From: Salinivibrio kushneri
GTDB lineage: Bacteria; Pseudomonadota; Gammaproteobacteria; Enterobacterales; Vibrionaceae
Assembly (NCBI RefSeq): GCF_005280275.1
Contig: NZ_CP040021.1
Location: 1,761,001 to 1,825,000 of the forward strand
Length of the DNA stretch: 64,000 bases
Direction of reading: 5' to 3'
Numbering within the stretch: position 1 is the stretch's first letter; every line of letters starts with the position of its first letter. The position numbers were made by a program, and so were the translations under genes. The notes below the pieces were generated by a model. It was not told the origin of the DNA. It did no database searches and saw nothing but the letters and a program-made list of their open reading frames with translations. Positions 26,009 through 36,283 of the stretch are shown in pieces.

Positions 26009-28146
26009 AGTTGGCTCCAATCGATGAGCTCTTGAGGAAACGGGTTGAGAGCAAAATTTGCCAATCTTGCATCTAACCGAGGGTGATAGAAAGGATCCTG
26101 ATAGCCTTTTATCGACCAACGCTGGTGCATGAACTCAACTTCTTGGGCTGCACGCCGCTTTTTCTCCGGCGTGCTATCTTTACCACGACTCAAAGACTCA
26201 TGATGATACAATCGAGCAAATGGCGTATACATAACACGCAAGCCACTTTCACGCGCACGCAAACACAGGTCCACATCATTAAACGCCACCGTCAATTGCT
26301 CGTTCAGCCCACCTAAAGACTGATAAAGCGATTTCCGCATCGCTAAACACGCCGCCGTGACTGCACTGACTTCTTGAACCAAGGTACCCTCGCAGCGCTT
26401 TTCCACCATGTCTAGCGAATGAAACGCTAAGCGATGCGTCGCCACTTGCTGCGGTCCAACCACACAGCCAGCATGCTGGATAAGCCCATTCGAAAACAGA
26501 AGCTGAGCACCCACAACACCAACAGCAGGCAAAGTCAGACAACCCACCATTGCCTCAATCCAGTTTTTCTCGATAACCTGCGTATCATTATTGAGCAAAA
26601 TAACAACTTCACCACGTGCATGTTCAACAGCAAAATTATTAATCGCTGAAAAATTAAATGCTTCATCGTAATGCACTACATTCACTTTTGGGTGTTTTAC
26701 GATATCCTGCAGCCAAGTTAGCGTCTCAGGTTCTTGGCTTTGATTATCGACCAGTAATATTTCGTACTCAGCGTATTCGGTTAATGCCAATACACTATCG
26801 ACACATTGCTGAGTAATAGCCACATTGTCCCGAAACGGGATAATCATCGATACCACAGGCTGCCAGACACTGGTATAGTTAAGTTTCGCAACACAGTGAT
26901 CCGATGCGATACGTTCAGCACTTATTCCACAGCGATACAAATGATCGGTCAGTACAGTATTGAGTTCAGAGAGTTGATGCGTATAAGTTTGGAGCCATAA
27001 AGGTAAGCGTATATGATGAAAGGCATCAACCAGATGGTTTTCTGACAACGCTAACAATAGCGTGTAAGGAATATAAGCGCGATTCATCAACTTTTTTTCT
27101 GACCACAATGCTTTAAATCGCGCTAACACGGAGCGATCAACAAATAATACATCACCGCAATAATGCGCCGCACGCTGCCGTTCAAGACACCAATCTGGCT
27201 TCAAGTCAATGTGACTTGGCACAGATTCGACGGGCGATGTCACCCCACCATGAATATGATCCGAATAAATAACTTTAAGGCGATTCTGATTGATACTGGC
27301 TTGATAGAAACAAGCAACCGCATAAGGCAATAACCTTGCCCCGACCGGTACAATTAAACACCATGTCCAACGCGGCTCATCGCACAGCATATCAATGGTC
27401 GCAACTCGCGCGCTGATATGTCCAGGTGTTGCAAAAGGAATTCGCGAATCAATCCATATCTCAGCGTCTTGGCCCTTACAAGATTCTAACGTCGCCACAA
27501 AGCCTTCTTGCGTCATATCATCTGACGCAAAAATCCACACCACAACCTGATTTCTAATCTTATCGCTCAGCTTTGCTTTCAACGCAGCAACTTGACTGGC
27601 TGTTTGCACGTAATGCTCTCGCCACCAATTTGTTAGTGGCACCGCTGGTGATCGAGCTTTGCATAACTGTAAACGCTGATACGTCGCAGGCAAACCCAAA
27701 CGACGCCACCAACTAAGCACTTGTCGAACCCACCCTGTTCTATCAGGCACATCATGGCGACGAAGTGATAATAATAAGGAAAGAGTTTGATAGGCTAAAG
27801 ACCAAATAGACTGCGCCGCCCTCACCATTTTATGATTGAGTACCACCCTAGCTCGACCGCTCAAATCACAATCGCGGATACGAATTGCACGTGCGCCCGT
27901 AGGTAAATCGATCCACTGCTTTACAACACCTTGCAAACTGGCACCCACCGGTACGTACTGTTTCTGGCCACTACTATCGATAAATTCAACAACAAACCCT
28001 TGGTATTGCCAAGCGTGTTCAATACAAAGCGCTAACCAATAGTGTCTTGATTGCGCTAATGGGCCTTTAAGTAGTAGACCGCTCTCATCGTCATCAGAGG
28101 TGTCTCCCTTCTGCGTCAGTTGCGACTCTTTCTCCATATTATTCAT
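26005..28146 (-). CDS. Large glycosyltransferase with two GT2-like modules
   Basis: This is a 713-aa protein with an N-terminal beta-rich domain (about 30-110) and a first degenerate GT2-like module (about 200-370: LKVIYSDHIHGG, HIDLKPDWCLERQRA). The second, typical GT2 module (about 440-680) has VSMIIPFRDNVAITQQCVDSVLAL, a candidate DxD in ILLNNDTQVIEKNW, and FNDVDLCLRARESGLRV. The last two blocks are characteristic of O-antigen/rhamnan-type GT2 enzymes. Module 1 lacks an obvious acidic motif and may be inactive. It is a paralogue of the divergently transcribed 28240 gene. Confidence 0.8.
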   Translation of the reverse strand: MNNMEKESQLTQKGDTSDDDESGLLLKGPLAQSRHYWLALCIEHAWQYQGFVVEFIDSSGQKQYVPVGASLQGVVKQWIDLPTGARAIRIRDCDLSGRARVVLNHKMVRAAQSIWSLAYQTLSLLLSLRRHDVPDRTGWVRQVLSWWRRLGLPATYQRLQLCKARSPAVPLTNWWREHYVQTASQVAALKAKLSDKIRNQVVVWIFASDDMTQEGFVATLESCKGQDAEIWIDSRIPFATPGHISARVATIDMLCDEPRWTWCLIVPVGARLLPYAVACFYQASINQNRLKVIYSDHIHGGVTSPVESVPSHIDLKPDWCLERQRAAHYCGDVLFVDRSVLARFKALWSEKKLMNRAYIPYTLLLALSENHLVDAFHHIRLPLWLQTYTHQLSELNTVLTDHLYRCGISAERIASDHCVAKLNYTSVWQPVVSMIIPFRDNVAITQQCVDSVLALTEYAEYEILLVDNQSQEPETLTWLQDIVKHPKVNVVHYDEAFNFSAINNFAVEHARGEVVILLNNDTQVIEKNWIEAMVGCLTLPAVGVVGAQLLFSNGLIQHAGCVVGPQQVATHRLAFHSLDMVEKRCEGTLVQEVSAVTAACLAMRKSLYQSLGGLNEQLTVAFNDVDLCLRARESGLRVMYTPFARLYHHESLSRGKDSTPEKKRRAAQEVEFMHQRWSIKGYQDPFYHPRLDARLANFALNPFPQELIDWSQL

Positions 28147-28239
28147 TCAGTATCCATCGAGCACGTGTATGATAATTTTCACTGACTATCAAAAATCTGT
28201 ATATTACCGCCTAATATATTTTGTTTGAATACTGTGCCC

Positions 28240-30501
28240 ATGACTTCTACATCAATTCGCTCAAATTCTGAGGCGCCACCATCTTGTGCTCGATATTTAA
28301 ACGCTTATCGACCCAAGAAGTTTGTGGCGCTCAACCTTGCTTTAGGTGATCATGGATCCGTGAACGCTAAGATAAAAAAGCGCTATTGGGATATTCGTCA
28401 AAGCACAAAAAAAGCAATTAATCTACAGCAGCACACGCCCAAGGTTGGTTGGTATCAGTTGACGATCACTTACCACACCGATTCGGACTCACAGATTGGT
28501 AACACCGTCCTTGTAGAGCTTGGGCCTGATCACGCCCCGATTCCGCTAGGATGTGAAACACCGGGGAAGCTAGAGTTAGTTTTTCATAGTCCAACCCCCC
28601 TTCATCATCTGACTCTGGTATGGCCAGCACTCCAAGCACATATCCAGGCGACGATTAATATCAAACGTGTCTCGCAACCGCGAGCGATGATGCACATGCT
28701 CAGAACGATTTCGCGACGCGATCGGCAGAATGGTGGCAACTGGCAACAGATTTATCGTATTACAAGAGCAAGACAAAAGCGGGCAGGCTGGTCATTTGCG
28801 CGAGAACGTTTGATTCAAACCTATCATCCAATGTTCATTGGCAAAACGCTTTTCCAGGCGCCCTATACGTTTTGGCAACAGCACTTTCAGCCCAGCTTAC
28901 CTGAGCCCCAAAGCGTAAAAGATATCGCGATCGTCATGTGGATGGATATTGCAGATAACGTTTCGGTGAACGAAAAGTCAGCAATCAATTTCACTATTCA
29001 AAGCCTTTTAGAGCAAACGCATCAGCAATGGCAGCTTAACTTGCTCACCCAGACACCTCCAGATTGGCTAACTGATCACCTGGATGCTCTCAATGATGAA
29101 CGTATTCAAATCATATCTTCCCATTGCGCGACATACTCAACGAAAGCGTGGCATGGCTTTGTGACGCCGGGGGATCAGTGGGCCCCAAACGCATTGACGT
29201 TTTTTGCGCAATGCATCGAGCAAAACCCAAATGCCCGTTTAGTTTACAGCGATCATGATCAAATAACCGACAAGCAACAACGCGACGCGCCGGCCTTCAA
29301 ACCCCAATGGAGCCCTGACCTTCTGAAAAGTTACAACTATATAGGGCGCGCCGTATTATTTAGCGGCAATACAACGACATCAGCTTATATAAACATGCCT
29401 CAACATGTGCGTTGTCTCAACGCTGGGATAAGCGCACCTGCTACTGATCAACCTTGTATTCATATTCCACACATACTTTTCCACCAGCACAGCCCCCATC
29501 AAGAAGACATTCCGTTTAACGAGCGACAGCAGGTTCTGCAGGCGCTCAAACAGCTGACTCAACACCATACCCATGGTATTAAGCGCGTCACATTCGATAA
29601 AATGCATCAGGTATATCACTGCCATTATCGATTACCGTCGCCCTATCCGCGCGTCTCGATTGTCATTCCCACCCGGAATGGATTGGCAATTACCCGTCAA
29701 TGTGTTGAAAGCATTTTACGTCTGACCAGCTATCCTCATTACCAGATTATCATTGTGAATAATCAAAGTGACTGCCCCGACACCTTGGCATGGTTTCAGC
29801 GAATTGGTCAGCAACGTAATATAGAGATATTAGACTACAATCAGCCATTTAACTTCTCAGCGATTAACAACTTTGCCGTCTCACACAGTGACGGCGATCT
29901 CGTGTGTTTACTCAACAACGATACGGAAGTGATTCATTCCAACTGGCTTACCGAAATGGTGCGTCAAGCGAGTCGTCCCGAAATTGGCTGTGTGGGCGCT
30001 AAGCTGTTGTTTTTTGATGATACCATCCAACACGCAGGGGTTATTTTAGGAATATGGGGGCTCGCAGGCCACGCACACAAACATTACTCTGTGTACAGTC
30101 GTGGCTACCAAAGGCGCTTAGCGTGCAGTCAGAACTACTCGGCGGTTACCGCAGCTTGTCTGTTGGTCAAACGAGCCATTTATGATGCTGTCGGCGGTCT
30201 GGATGAAAAGCTCACCGTTGCGTTTAACGACGTTGACTTTTGCCTCAAGGTGCAACAAGCAGGCTACACCAACCTATGGACCCCCCGCGCGACCTTGTAC
30301 CATTACGAGTCTAAAAGCCGCGGAAAAGAAGATACGCCGGCGAAGAAAGCGCGAGAACAACAAGAGATCACACTCATGAAACAACGCTGGAAAACTGTGA
30401 TTCAAAATGATCCTCACTACAGCCGACATCTTACGCGTCATCGAGAGGATTTTACTTTACGCCTAGAAGAAGACCACTTTGAGGAAGAAACTGAAACGTA
30501 A
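28240..30501 (+). CDS. Large glycosyltransferase with two GT2-like modules, on the opposite strand to the locus
   Basis: This 753-aa protein starts at the ATG 28240 (MTSTSIRSN); an upstream TTG at 28225 is less likely. An N-terminal beta domain is followed by GT2 module 1 (about 230-400: ARLVYSDHDQITDKQQRD, FKPQWSPDLLKSYNYIGR) and module 2 (about 470-720: RVSIVIPTRNGLAITRQCVES, LLNNDTEVIHSNW, FNDVDFCLKVQQAGY, YHYESKSRGKEDTP). Module 2 is highly similar to the neighbour at 26005-28146. This is the only rightward gene of the island, so it escapes the JUMPstart-driven transcript. Its own promoter must lie in the 93-bp AT-rich divergent gap 28147-28239. It ends 5 bp from the convergent 30507 gene. 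Confidence 0.8.
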   Translation: MTSTSIRSNSEAPPSCARYLNAYRPKKFVALNLALGDHGSVNAKIKKRYWDIRQSTKKAINLQQHTPKVGWYQLTITYHTDSDSQIGNTVLVELGPDHAPIPLGCETPGKLELVFHSPTPLHHLTLVWPALQAHIQATINIKRVSQPRAMMHMLRTISRRDRQNGGNWQQIYRITRARQKRAGWSFARERLIQTYHPMFIGKTLFQAPYTFWQQHFQPSLPEPQSVKDIAIVMWMDIADNVSVNEKSAINFTIQSLLEQTHQQWQLNLLTQTPPDWLTDHLDALNDERIQIISSHCATYSTKAWHGFVTPGDQWAPNALTFFAQCIEQNPNARLVYSDHDQITDKQQRDAPAFKPQWSPDLLKSYNYIGRAVLFSGNTTTSAYINMPQHVRCLNAGISAPATDQPCIHIPHILFHQHSPHQEDIPFNERQQVLQALKQLTQHHTHGIKRVTFDKMHQVYHCHYRLPSPYPRVSIVIPTRNGLAITRQCVESILRLTSYPHYQIIIVNNQSDCPDTLAWFQRIGQQRNIEILDYNQPFNFSAINNFAVSHSDGDLVCLLNNDTEVIHSNWLTEMVRQASRPEIGCVGAKLLFFDDTIQHAGVILGIWGLAGHAHKHYSVYSRGYQRRLACSQNYSAVTAACLLVKRAIYDAVGGLDEKLTVAFNDVDFCLKVQQAGYTNLWTPRATLYHYESKSRGKEDTPAKKAREQQEITLMKQRWKTVIQNDPHYSRHLTRHREDFTLRLEEDHFEEETET

Positions 30502-30506
30502 CTGAA

Positions 30507-30953
30507 TCATTTTTTAAAACGCTGCCATATCGAGGTTTTTTGCGGCTGCTCCATGGCCGCAATTTGCGGTTGAGTTAACCACTGGCCCTCCAACACAGTC
30601 ATTGATTGCCCGTTGACGCGAAAACCAAACGTAAACGGCTTATTGAATACCGGCACCTCAAATTGAAAACCACAGCGCCGAAGAGGATGATTTTCGGCGC
30701 TCACGCCAAGTTTTTGCTCCACCACATTTGGGCGTTCAACCGTTAGTTCAAAGCTATGCCGTTGCTCGCCGTCATCGACCCACACGGTCGCTCGGTAAAT
30801 CGGTTCGTAAAGCAACCAACCATGAAATTTAAGCATGGCATCGCCTGCAGCCTCATTCGCCAAACCGGGCCTTGGCCCGTCCAAATGCCACGCTAAGACA
30901 CTTGAGACATCGATCTTATGTCGCACCACGTGCAACTGTTGACTAGACTTCAT
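30507..30953 (-). CDS. Stand-alone beta-sandwich-like domain protein of the capsule locus
   Basis: This is a 148-aa soluble protein without a signal peptide. I cannot name a family. Its pattern is LAWHLDGP ... LKFHGWLLYEP ... ERPNVV ... RRCGFQFEVPV. This follows closely the C-terminal domain of the methyltransferase/P-loop fusion at 36889-38382, which reads LCFHLDSP ... VRFSGWAGWLDET ... ERKDVLATLF ... SPCGFSVRY. It is therefore probably a small all-beta carbohydrate- or protein-binding module. It lies 67 bp downstream of the large glycosyltransferase gene and convergent to the rightward one. Confidence 0.6.
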   Translation of the reverse strand: MKSSQQLHVVRHKIDVSSVLAWHLDGPRPGLANEAAGDAMLKFHGWLLYEPIYRATVWVDDGEQRHSFELTVERPNVVEQKLGVSAENHPLRRCGFQFEVPVFNKPFTFGFRVNGQSMTVLEGQWLTQPQIAAMEQPQKTSIWQRFKK

Positions 30954-31020
30954 AACTCTCTCAACTACTCAAATACGCTACAACTAACCCCTATCAACGG
31001 GGCTCAAAGATAAGTGGGGA

Positions 31021-33933
31021 CTAGCACCGTTCACTCTCGATTGACTTGACCCTACCATCTTGCCGAACCAGTTGTTCGCAAATTAACAACCAGTTCTCGA
31101 CACCTTCACTGTCGGGCAATGCCTGCTTGACCCACTGTTGGCTATCTTGAGCCCGCCGTTGCAGCGCTTGTCTATCCGCGCAAAGTGCTGCTAAGTGCTC
31201 AGTGACTGAAGTATAATCTAAATACTCAGCCCAAATAATCGGCGAGTCTGCAGCCCAATCCACCATGCCCCCCTGTGCATACGCAATCACTACTCGACCC
31301 ATACTTAGCGCCTCTAACACCGTTCTCCCAAACGACTCATAAAAATGAGAAAGGCTTAATACAACATCTAATGTGGCAAGTGCATCATCTGGATTATCAA
31401 CGTACCCAGCAAAGTGCAGATTACTGGGCACGTTATCAGCCCGCATGGTCACAATATCGTCTGTCTGAGGACCATAAAGATAAAAATCGATGGGAAGCTG
31501 CTGCAACATCGCCTGTTCGGCTATTCGCAACATATCCCAGATACCTTTCTTAGCAATATTGCTGCTCAACATCCCCACGTGTAAACGCGAACCGTTGGGA
31601 ATACTCACGATATTCCCCGTTGGGGCACGCCAAGGGTTTTGCCACACGATCGGCTTACGCACGTCTGTCAACCACTGCGCCACCGCCTGTGAGTTAGCGA
31701 TCCACGTATCCACCAAGGGATCAAAATGGTATAACCAAGCACCTGGTGATGTTCCCAATGCAGCGCATAAACTGGGATCATGCTCGGGTAATTCTCGGAC
31801 GTGGACTGCCGTATGTATATGCCGTCGTTTGGCTGCCAATAAAGGCACCTCCATCACTAACGTATTGACGTACACGGCCTTAGCGTGCGCGTACTCAAGC
31901 CAATCAACCCAAATATTGACTGACTCCTCAAGCACAGAGCGTTCTTGATGCCACCAAGGGGTAGGAATAAAAGTGACGCGATGACAGAACGGGAGAATTT
32001 GCTCAACATAATCGTCAGTGGCCGAAGGCAAAACCACTTCAATCCGATAGCCTTGGCGTTGCCAATCTTTGTGTGTCGCCACTTGTTGCAGAATTTGGAC
32101 AAAACTACGCTCAGCACCAAATTGATAGTTCGACACCTGATGCCCCACATATACCACAGCAGGATGCTCAGTTTTACGACCGCTTTTTGACGGAGCCACA
32201 TCTAACTGTCCTGGAATCGACAGGGGGATAGGCGGCGTGTTTGGATCGTGAGTTAATCGGTGCCAAAGCGGATTGACTGCATTCGCATCTGGATGCAAAT
32301 ACAAATAAGCAGAACTTGAAAAATGCGCACAAGGATCGCGACCTTCTTGCCAACCATGGGTAAGATAATGCTCTACCGCATCGATATTCGCCGCCGCTAC
32401 ATCCGGATAGCGCTGTCGATACCACCCTTCATCCACCCACTGATGTTCACGTATATAACGCACAAAGTTATCCTGCTGTAATGCCGGTGATCCTTTACAT
32501 AAACGCGGCGGCACTGCAAAAGGACGCGTCGTCATTTCAGCGGGAAGCGGTAACTGGGATTGCATGGTGCTATGCCACGCTAAGGCACTATGATGATACT
32601 CTTTTCGCACCCCATAAAACTGGGTGCGTAAGTGAGTCGCACTTTGTTGCGTTAAGCTCTCAGTTAGCACCATTCCCAAAGACAGAGGAATTCCTGGCAT
32701 CACCTCCACAATGGCGTCAGAGCCATAGATATGCTGCAAGCGATAGTAGTACTCAGTATCCGCATTAACTGCAACATTGTCCCAAAAACCAAGCGCATTA
32801 AGCACCTCACGTTTTATTAACAACGACGAGACATTTCGGTACACCCAGCCTTGCTCCATCCGCCAGCGTTGAAACTGCAACTTCTCGTCACAGCGAATCC
32901 AATGCGATACCGACGCAACGGCGTGACGATCCGACAACAGCGCTTGCATTTGGCGCTCAATCTTTTGAGGGTGGGACCAATCATCGGCATCATGTACGGT
33001 GAGCCAATCGCCTTTCGCGCACTGCATGCCACGATTACGCGCTGCATACGCACCCTGATTTTTCGCCTGTTGCACCAAGCGAATTCTTGCGTCACGCGCC
33101 TGCCATTGCTTCACCACATCGACGCTATTGTCACGTGACGCATCATCAACCACCACAAACTCGAGGAAAGGCCATGTTTGCGCACATAAGCCCGCTAATG
33201 CACGACCAATAGTCTGCGCCGCGTTATAACATGGGATAACAACAGACACCCGATACCGCCAAGGCAACAATCGCCGCCAGCCGAGCGTGGTCGAAACACG
33301 CTGCGTTTTCATTGGCGGACGTAACGCGTCAGACGACGAGTCAACAGGTAAGCCGCTGGGTGCTGACGCACTCGACAACCCTGCATTTACCCAACATCGT
33401 TGTAAGGCTTCCCAACTCTGGTTAGCACCTTGAGCCATTCCGAGCGCGAGTTGACGCTCCCATCCGTCCGGCCACGCCATATCAGATAGCAATGCCAATA
33501 GCTGATTTTCCTGTTTTTGGTGATACAGTGCAGAAAAACACAGCAGCCAAGGCGCTTGCTCAGGCACCAAAAAGCGCGCTGTCACATCGCACAGTATGGG
33601 CTTTATATAATCAGCAACTAACGCGTACTCGCCCTCACTGGCATAAAAACGCGCTAAAACAAATCCCGCCAAGCTCCGATGAATATCCGCGTGATCAACT
33701 TCCGGCTGAGTAAACAAGGATGTTAACGTCGCTAATGCCTGCTCACGCTGTAAAGGTTGATGCCAAAGCACCGCCTCCCATTCAAACGCGGGTAACGCAC
33801 AAGGCATACGATTCTCGTTCCAGCCATGGTGCGAAAAGTGCCACCAAGGATCGACCCCCGCGTCAGCAACATCCGGGTACTGGCGTAAATACCACTCGGC
33901 ATCAAATAGGGCTTTTAATTGTTCCGCGACCAC
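31021..33933 (-). CDS. Bifunctional glycosyltransferase (GT2 plus GT4-like) with WYLxxYPDVA repeats
   Basis: This is a 970-aa protein. Start is the GTG at 33933 with AAGGA about 8 nt upstream. An N-terminal DAEWYLRQYPDVADAGVDPW motif is followed by a helical segment. A GT2 domain (about 228-430) has VSVVIPCYNAAQTIGRALAG, VVDDASRDNS and TVHDADDWSHP. A second motif WYRQRYPDVAAANIDAVEHY (with a degenerate third, AYLYLHPDAN) links to a GT4-like domain (about 590-960: VGHQVSNYQFGAERSFVQIL, VGMLSSNIAKKG, FYESFGRTVLEALSMGRVVI). The two catalytic domains suggest it adds two different residues of the repeat unit. The motif is shared with the coiled-coil protein at 51267-52922. Confidence 0.82.
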   Translation of the reverse strand: MVAEQLKALFDAEWYLRQYPDVADAGVDPWWHFSHHGWNENRMPCALPAFEWEAVLWHQPLQREQALATLTSLFTQPEVDHADIHRSLAGFVLARFYASEGEYALVADYIKPILCDVTARFLVPEQAPWLLCFSALYHQKQENQLLALLSDMAWPDGWERQLALGMAQGANQSWEALQRCWVNAGLSSASAPSGLPVDSSSDALRPPMKTQRVSTTLGWRRLLPWRYRVSVVIPCYNAAQTIGRALAGLCAQTWPFLEFVVVDDASRDNSVDVVKQWQARDARIRLVQQAKNQGAYAARNRGMQCAKGDWLTVHDADDWSHPQKIERQMQALLSDRHAVASVSHWIRCDEKLQFQRWRMEQGWVYRNVSSLLIKREVLNALGFWDNVAVNADTEYYYRLQHIYGSDAIVEVMPGIPLSLGMVLTESLTQQSATHLRTQFYGVRKEYHHSALAWHSTMQSQLPLPAEMTTRPFAVPPRLCKGSPALQQDNFVRYIREHQWVDEGWYRQRYPDVAAANIDAVEHYLTHGWQEGRDPCAHFSSSAYLYLHPDANAVNPLWHRLTHDPNTPPIPLSIPGQLDVAPSKSGRKTEHPAVVYVGHQVSNYQFGAERSFVQILQQVATHKDWQRQGYRIEVVLPSATDDYVEQILPFCHRVTFIPTPWWHQERSVLEESVNIWVDWLEYAHAKAVYVNTLVMEVPLLAAKRRHIHTAVHVRELPEHDPSLCAALGTSPGAWLYHFDPLVDTWIANSQAVAQWLTDVRKPIVWQNPWRAPTGNIVSIPNGSRLHVGMLSSNIAKKGIWDMLRIAEQAMLQQLPIDFYLYGPQTDDIVTMRADNVPSNLHFAGYVDNPDDALATLDVVLSLSHFYESFGRTVLEALSMGRVVIAYAQGGMVDWAADSPIIWAEYLDYTSVTEHLAALCADRQALQRRAQDSQQWVKQALPDSEGVENWLLICEQLVRQDGRVKSIESERC

Positions 33934-34038
33934 ATGATATCCTTAAAAAAATCGGTCTGAATGGCTGCCCGCTACTTTAGCATACCCCTCTCAACACGGG
34001 CATATCACAGCACACGCATGCCATCATTTAACATTGCG

Positions 34039-34072
34039 CAAAAAAAGAACCATGCCACCCAGCATGGTTCTT
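34039..34072 (-). terminator. Strong rho-independent terminator after the PL14-like lipoprotein gene
   Basis: On the minus strand an 11-bp perfect stem AAGAACCATGC/GCATGGTTCTT with a 6-nt loop is followed by a T-run. It lies 31-64 bp after the lipoprotein gene's stop and before the 31021-33933 gene. Confidence 0.9.
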
Positions 34073-34102
34073 CACGCTTAATCATTCTGCGCTGTCGCGC
34101 AA

Positions 34103-36283
34103 TCAGTGTGAAATCATAAAATCATCAAAGTAGGCACACTCGGTGGTGAAGTTACCCGCCTCATCTTTGGGTGCCCACGTTTCATCACTCCCGCCATGGA
34201 AGGTACTAAATAGCAAATGCTGGATATAACTGTCTGTTCCATCGCTGGCGCGTAATCGTAAATTATCAACCACCATACGTTGCTCGTCATCAATCCAAAC
34301 TTCTACCACACCATTAGATGCTGAAGCGGGTTGGTTCACCTGTACCACTAACTGCAAGTGGTAATACTGACCGGGGGTAAAGGTAAAGTTGGGGACTCGC
34401 CAAGAGTCGCCATAGGTCCCTGGAATATCTTGATGATAAATATAGGTGGATAAGGTACCGGTAGCACCAAAGCTCAGACGCACACTCCAACCTTCATCAG
34501 TCATTTCTCGTCCGCCAGTAATGGCACGCAAGGGCCCCAATCCGTGTATCTTTCCACCTCTTACAAACTGAAAATCTTCACAAAACTCGACATTAAAACT
34601 CAGTGTATAACGAGAAGCGGGCGGCAGGTCTTGTTTATCTAACACACGACGACTCCCACGCTCATATCCTTCATAGTGCACTTGAATGCCGGTTGAATTA
34701 TTCGCGCCCCGTGTGTCAGTACGTTCAACCAACTCTTTATCAAACAAGTCCATGGCAAATTCAGACAAACTGCCATCAAACGTTTCTTTAAAAACGGGCA
34801 CACCAAAACGCTGATAACACTCAGCCAACGACTCAGCGGCCACTAGATCAAATTCAGGGCCACACCGTAGCGCCGTCACCTCATCATCACGTACGCGGCT
34901 TTCAACCCACAAACCACTGTCGAAGCGTTTAAGCTCTAATTGCTCACTATCGCTGACAATATCGCGTCTTGAGCGCGTCCAAGTATCGGCACCGTACCCC
35001 TCAGGGAAAGACAAAGCAGGCTCAATAAAGTCTAATCGTGACAAATCCACCACGATGGGAGCATCGCTACCATGCATCCGCTGCCAAACTTCATCAACAA
35101 TCACATTCTCACCTGGCGAAAATGTATGCTCACTCGCATACGAGCGATTCGATGACGCATCGGCTTCTACATCAACCTCAAGCGTCGCTAACGTGCTGGC
35201 ATCACTGGTTGGCAACAGACAACGCCCTTGTGCCTCATCAAAATCCGTCGTCGCCCTGCCTTTGATGCGGTAGTGGCTCGCTTGCCAGTTTGCACCGTAT
35301 TCAACCGTCACCGTGCACGTCGAACCGCCATTCGATTGGATAGCTACACGCCGCCGCACCTCACCAACGAGTTCTACACCCCGCTGATAGATAGATACGG
35401 ACTTGGTAATCGCATCAAACGTGCCAGACACCTCTGATACCCGATGCATCTGTTTATTTTCCGCAAAACCAAAGTCATGACGTAACCATTTTCCACCGAT
35501 TTGGCCATCACCCTGTGTAACGGTGGGCAAATATAAACGCGTAACCTCTGATAATTCAGGATATTGCTGTTCAAGTTGCGCTTTTTCGGCATACGCTTGC
35601 TGAAGCCCAATAGCAAATTGCTGAGCAATATTGTGCGTACGACTATCCCCTCTCTCGATAAAGTCGTTATAAAGCTGTTCGGTCGAGAGACTGTAAGTGT
35701 CGCGAATGTCTGACTCCGCCTCGTCGAGCAAGCTCACCAATTGCTCGCGAGTATCAGAGTCCGTGCGCATTGATTCACAATCGAGTTCAGTGTCTTGAGT
35801 ACGTTGCCACGCTGCAATGGCTTTTTGCCATATCTGCGTGGTGAAAGGTGAAATCACTAAATTACCGGCTTGTTGCTCACCAAGGCGTTGCTCACGGATC
35901 ACTTGAGGCGTTGCAATGAGCTGGTAGTCGCGTGTGACCTCCCCATAATCGGAATCAAAGGCGCCGACCGGCACATTGACCACGATCGGCACATATTGCC
36001 AACAGACCTCCAACGCGGCTTTATCCACCGAAAAACGTCCCTGTTCCTCCGTCAAAACACTGGGTTCGCTATCGTCGAGAGTATGATTAAAGTTGTAGTC
36101 GAGGAAAACGGTCGCACCTTCAAGGTATCCATCGATCGCCATACCCACAATCGCAGACGTTACCGGGTTTGAGGAGCCCGGCCCGGAGGGGGTGCCCTCT
36201 GAGGAGGAATCGCTCGAGCCATTACAGGCGAGTAAAAAAAAACTAAAGCTACACACTTGCAATAACCGAAAGAATTCTTTCAT
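34103..36283 (-). CDS. Surface lipoprotein with a C-terminal polysaccharide lyase family 14-like domain
   Basis: This is a 726-aa lipoprotein precursor starting at the ATG 36283 (MKEFFRLLQVCSFSFFLLAC), lipobox LLAC followed by NGSSDSSSE. After a Ser/Gly linker comes a carboxypeptidase-regulatory-like beta domain (VGMAIDGYLEGATVFLDYNF). A helical and beta middle part follows. The C-terminal 230 residues resemble PL14 jelly-roll lyases: FVRGGKIHGLGP, ITGGREMTDEGWSVRLSF, YIYHQDIPGTYGDSWRVPNF, GVVEVWIDDEQRMVVDNL and LLFSTFHGG. PL14 enzymes cleave uronate-containing polymers by beta-elimination. The locus also makes UDP-ManNAcA, so the substrate could be its own capsule (inference). It has its own strong terminator. 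Confidence 0.65.
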   Translation of the reverse strand: MKEFFRLLQVCSFSFFLLACNGSSDSSSEGTPSGPGSSNPVTSAIVGMAIDGYLEGATVFLDYNFNHTLDDSEPSVLTEEQGRFSVDKAALEVCWQYVPIVVNVPVGAFDSDYGEVTRDYQLIATPQVIREQRLGEQQAGNLVISPFTTQIWQKAIAAWQRTQDTELDCESMRTDSDTREQLVSLLDEAESDIRDTYSLSTEQLYNDFIERGDSRTHNIAQQFAIGLQQAYAEKAQLEQQYPELSEVTRLYLPTVTQGDGQIGGKWLRHDFGFAENKQMHRVSEVSGTFDAITKSVSIYQRGVELVGEVRRRVAIQSNGGSTCTVTVEYGANWQASHYRIKGRATTDFDEAQGRCLLPTSDASTLATLEVDVEADASSNRSYASEHTFSPGENVIVDEVWQRMHGSDAPIVVDLSRLDFIEPALSFPEGYGADTWTRSRRDIVSDSEQLELKRFDSGLWVESRVRDDEVTALRCGPEFDLVAAESLAECYQRFGVPVFKETFDGSLSEFAMDLFDKELVERTDTRGANNSTGIQVHYEGYERGSRRVLDKQDLPPASRYTLSFNVEFCEDFQFVRGGKIHGLGPLRAITGGREMTDEGWSVRLSFGATGTLSTYIYHQDIPGTYGDSWRVPNFTFTPGQYYHLQLVVQVNQPASASNGVVEVWIDDEQRMVVDNLRLRASDGTDSYIQHLLFSTFHGGSDETWAPKDEAGNFTTECAYFDDFMISH

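Noticed and set aside
31490-31948. 152-codon rightward ORF inside the GT2/GT4 gene
   Set aside because: Shadow frame opposite conserved glycosyltransferase motifs.
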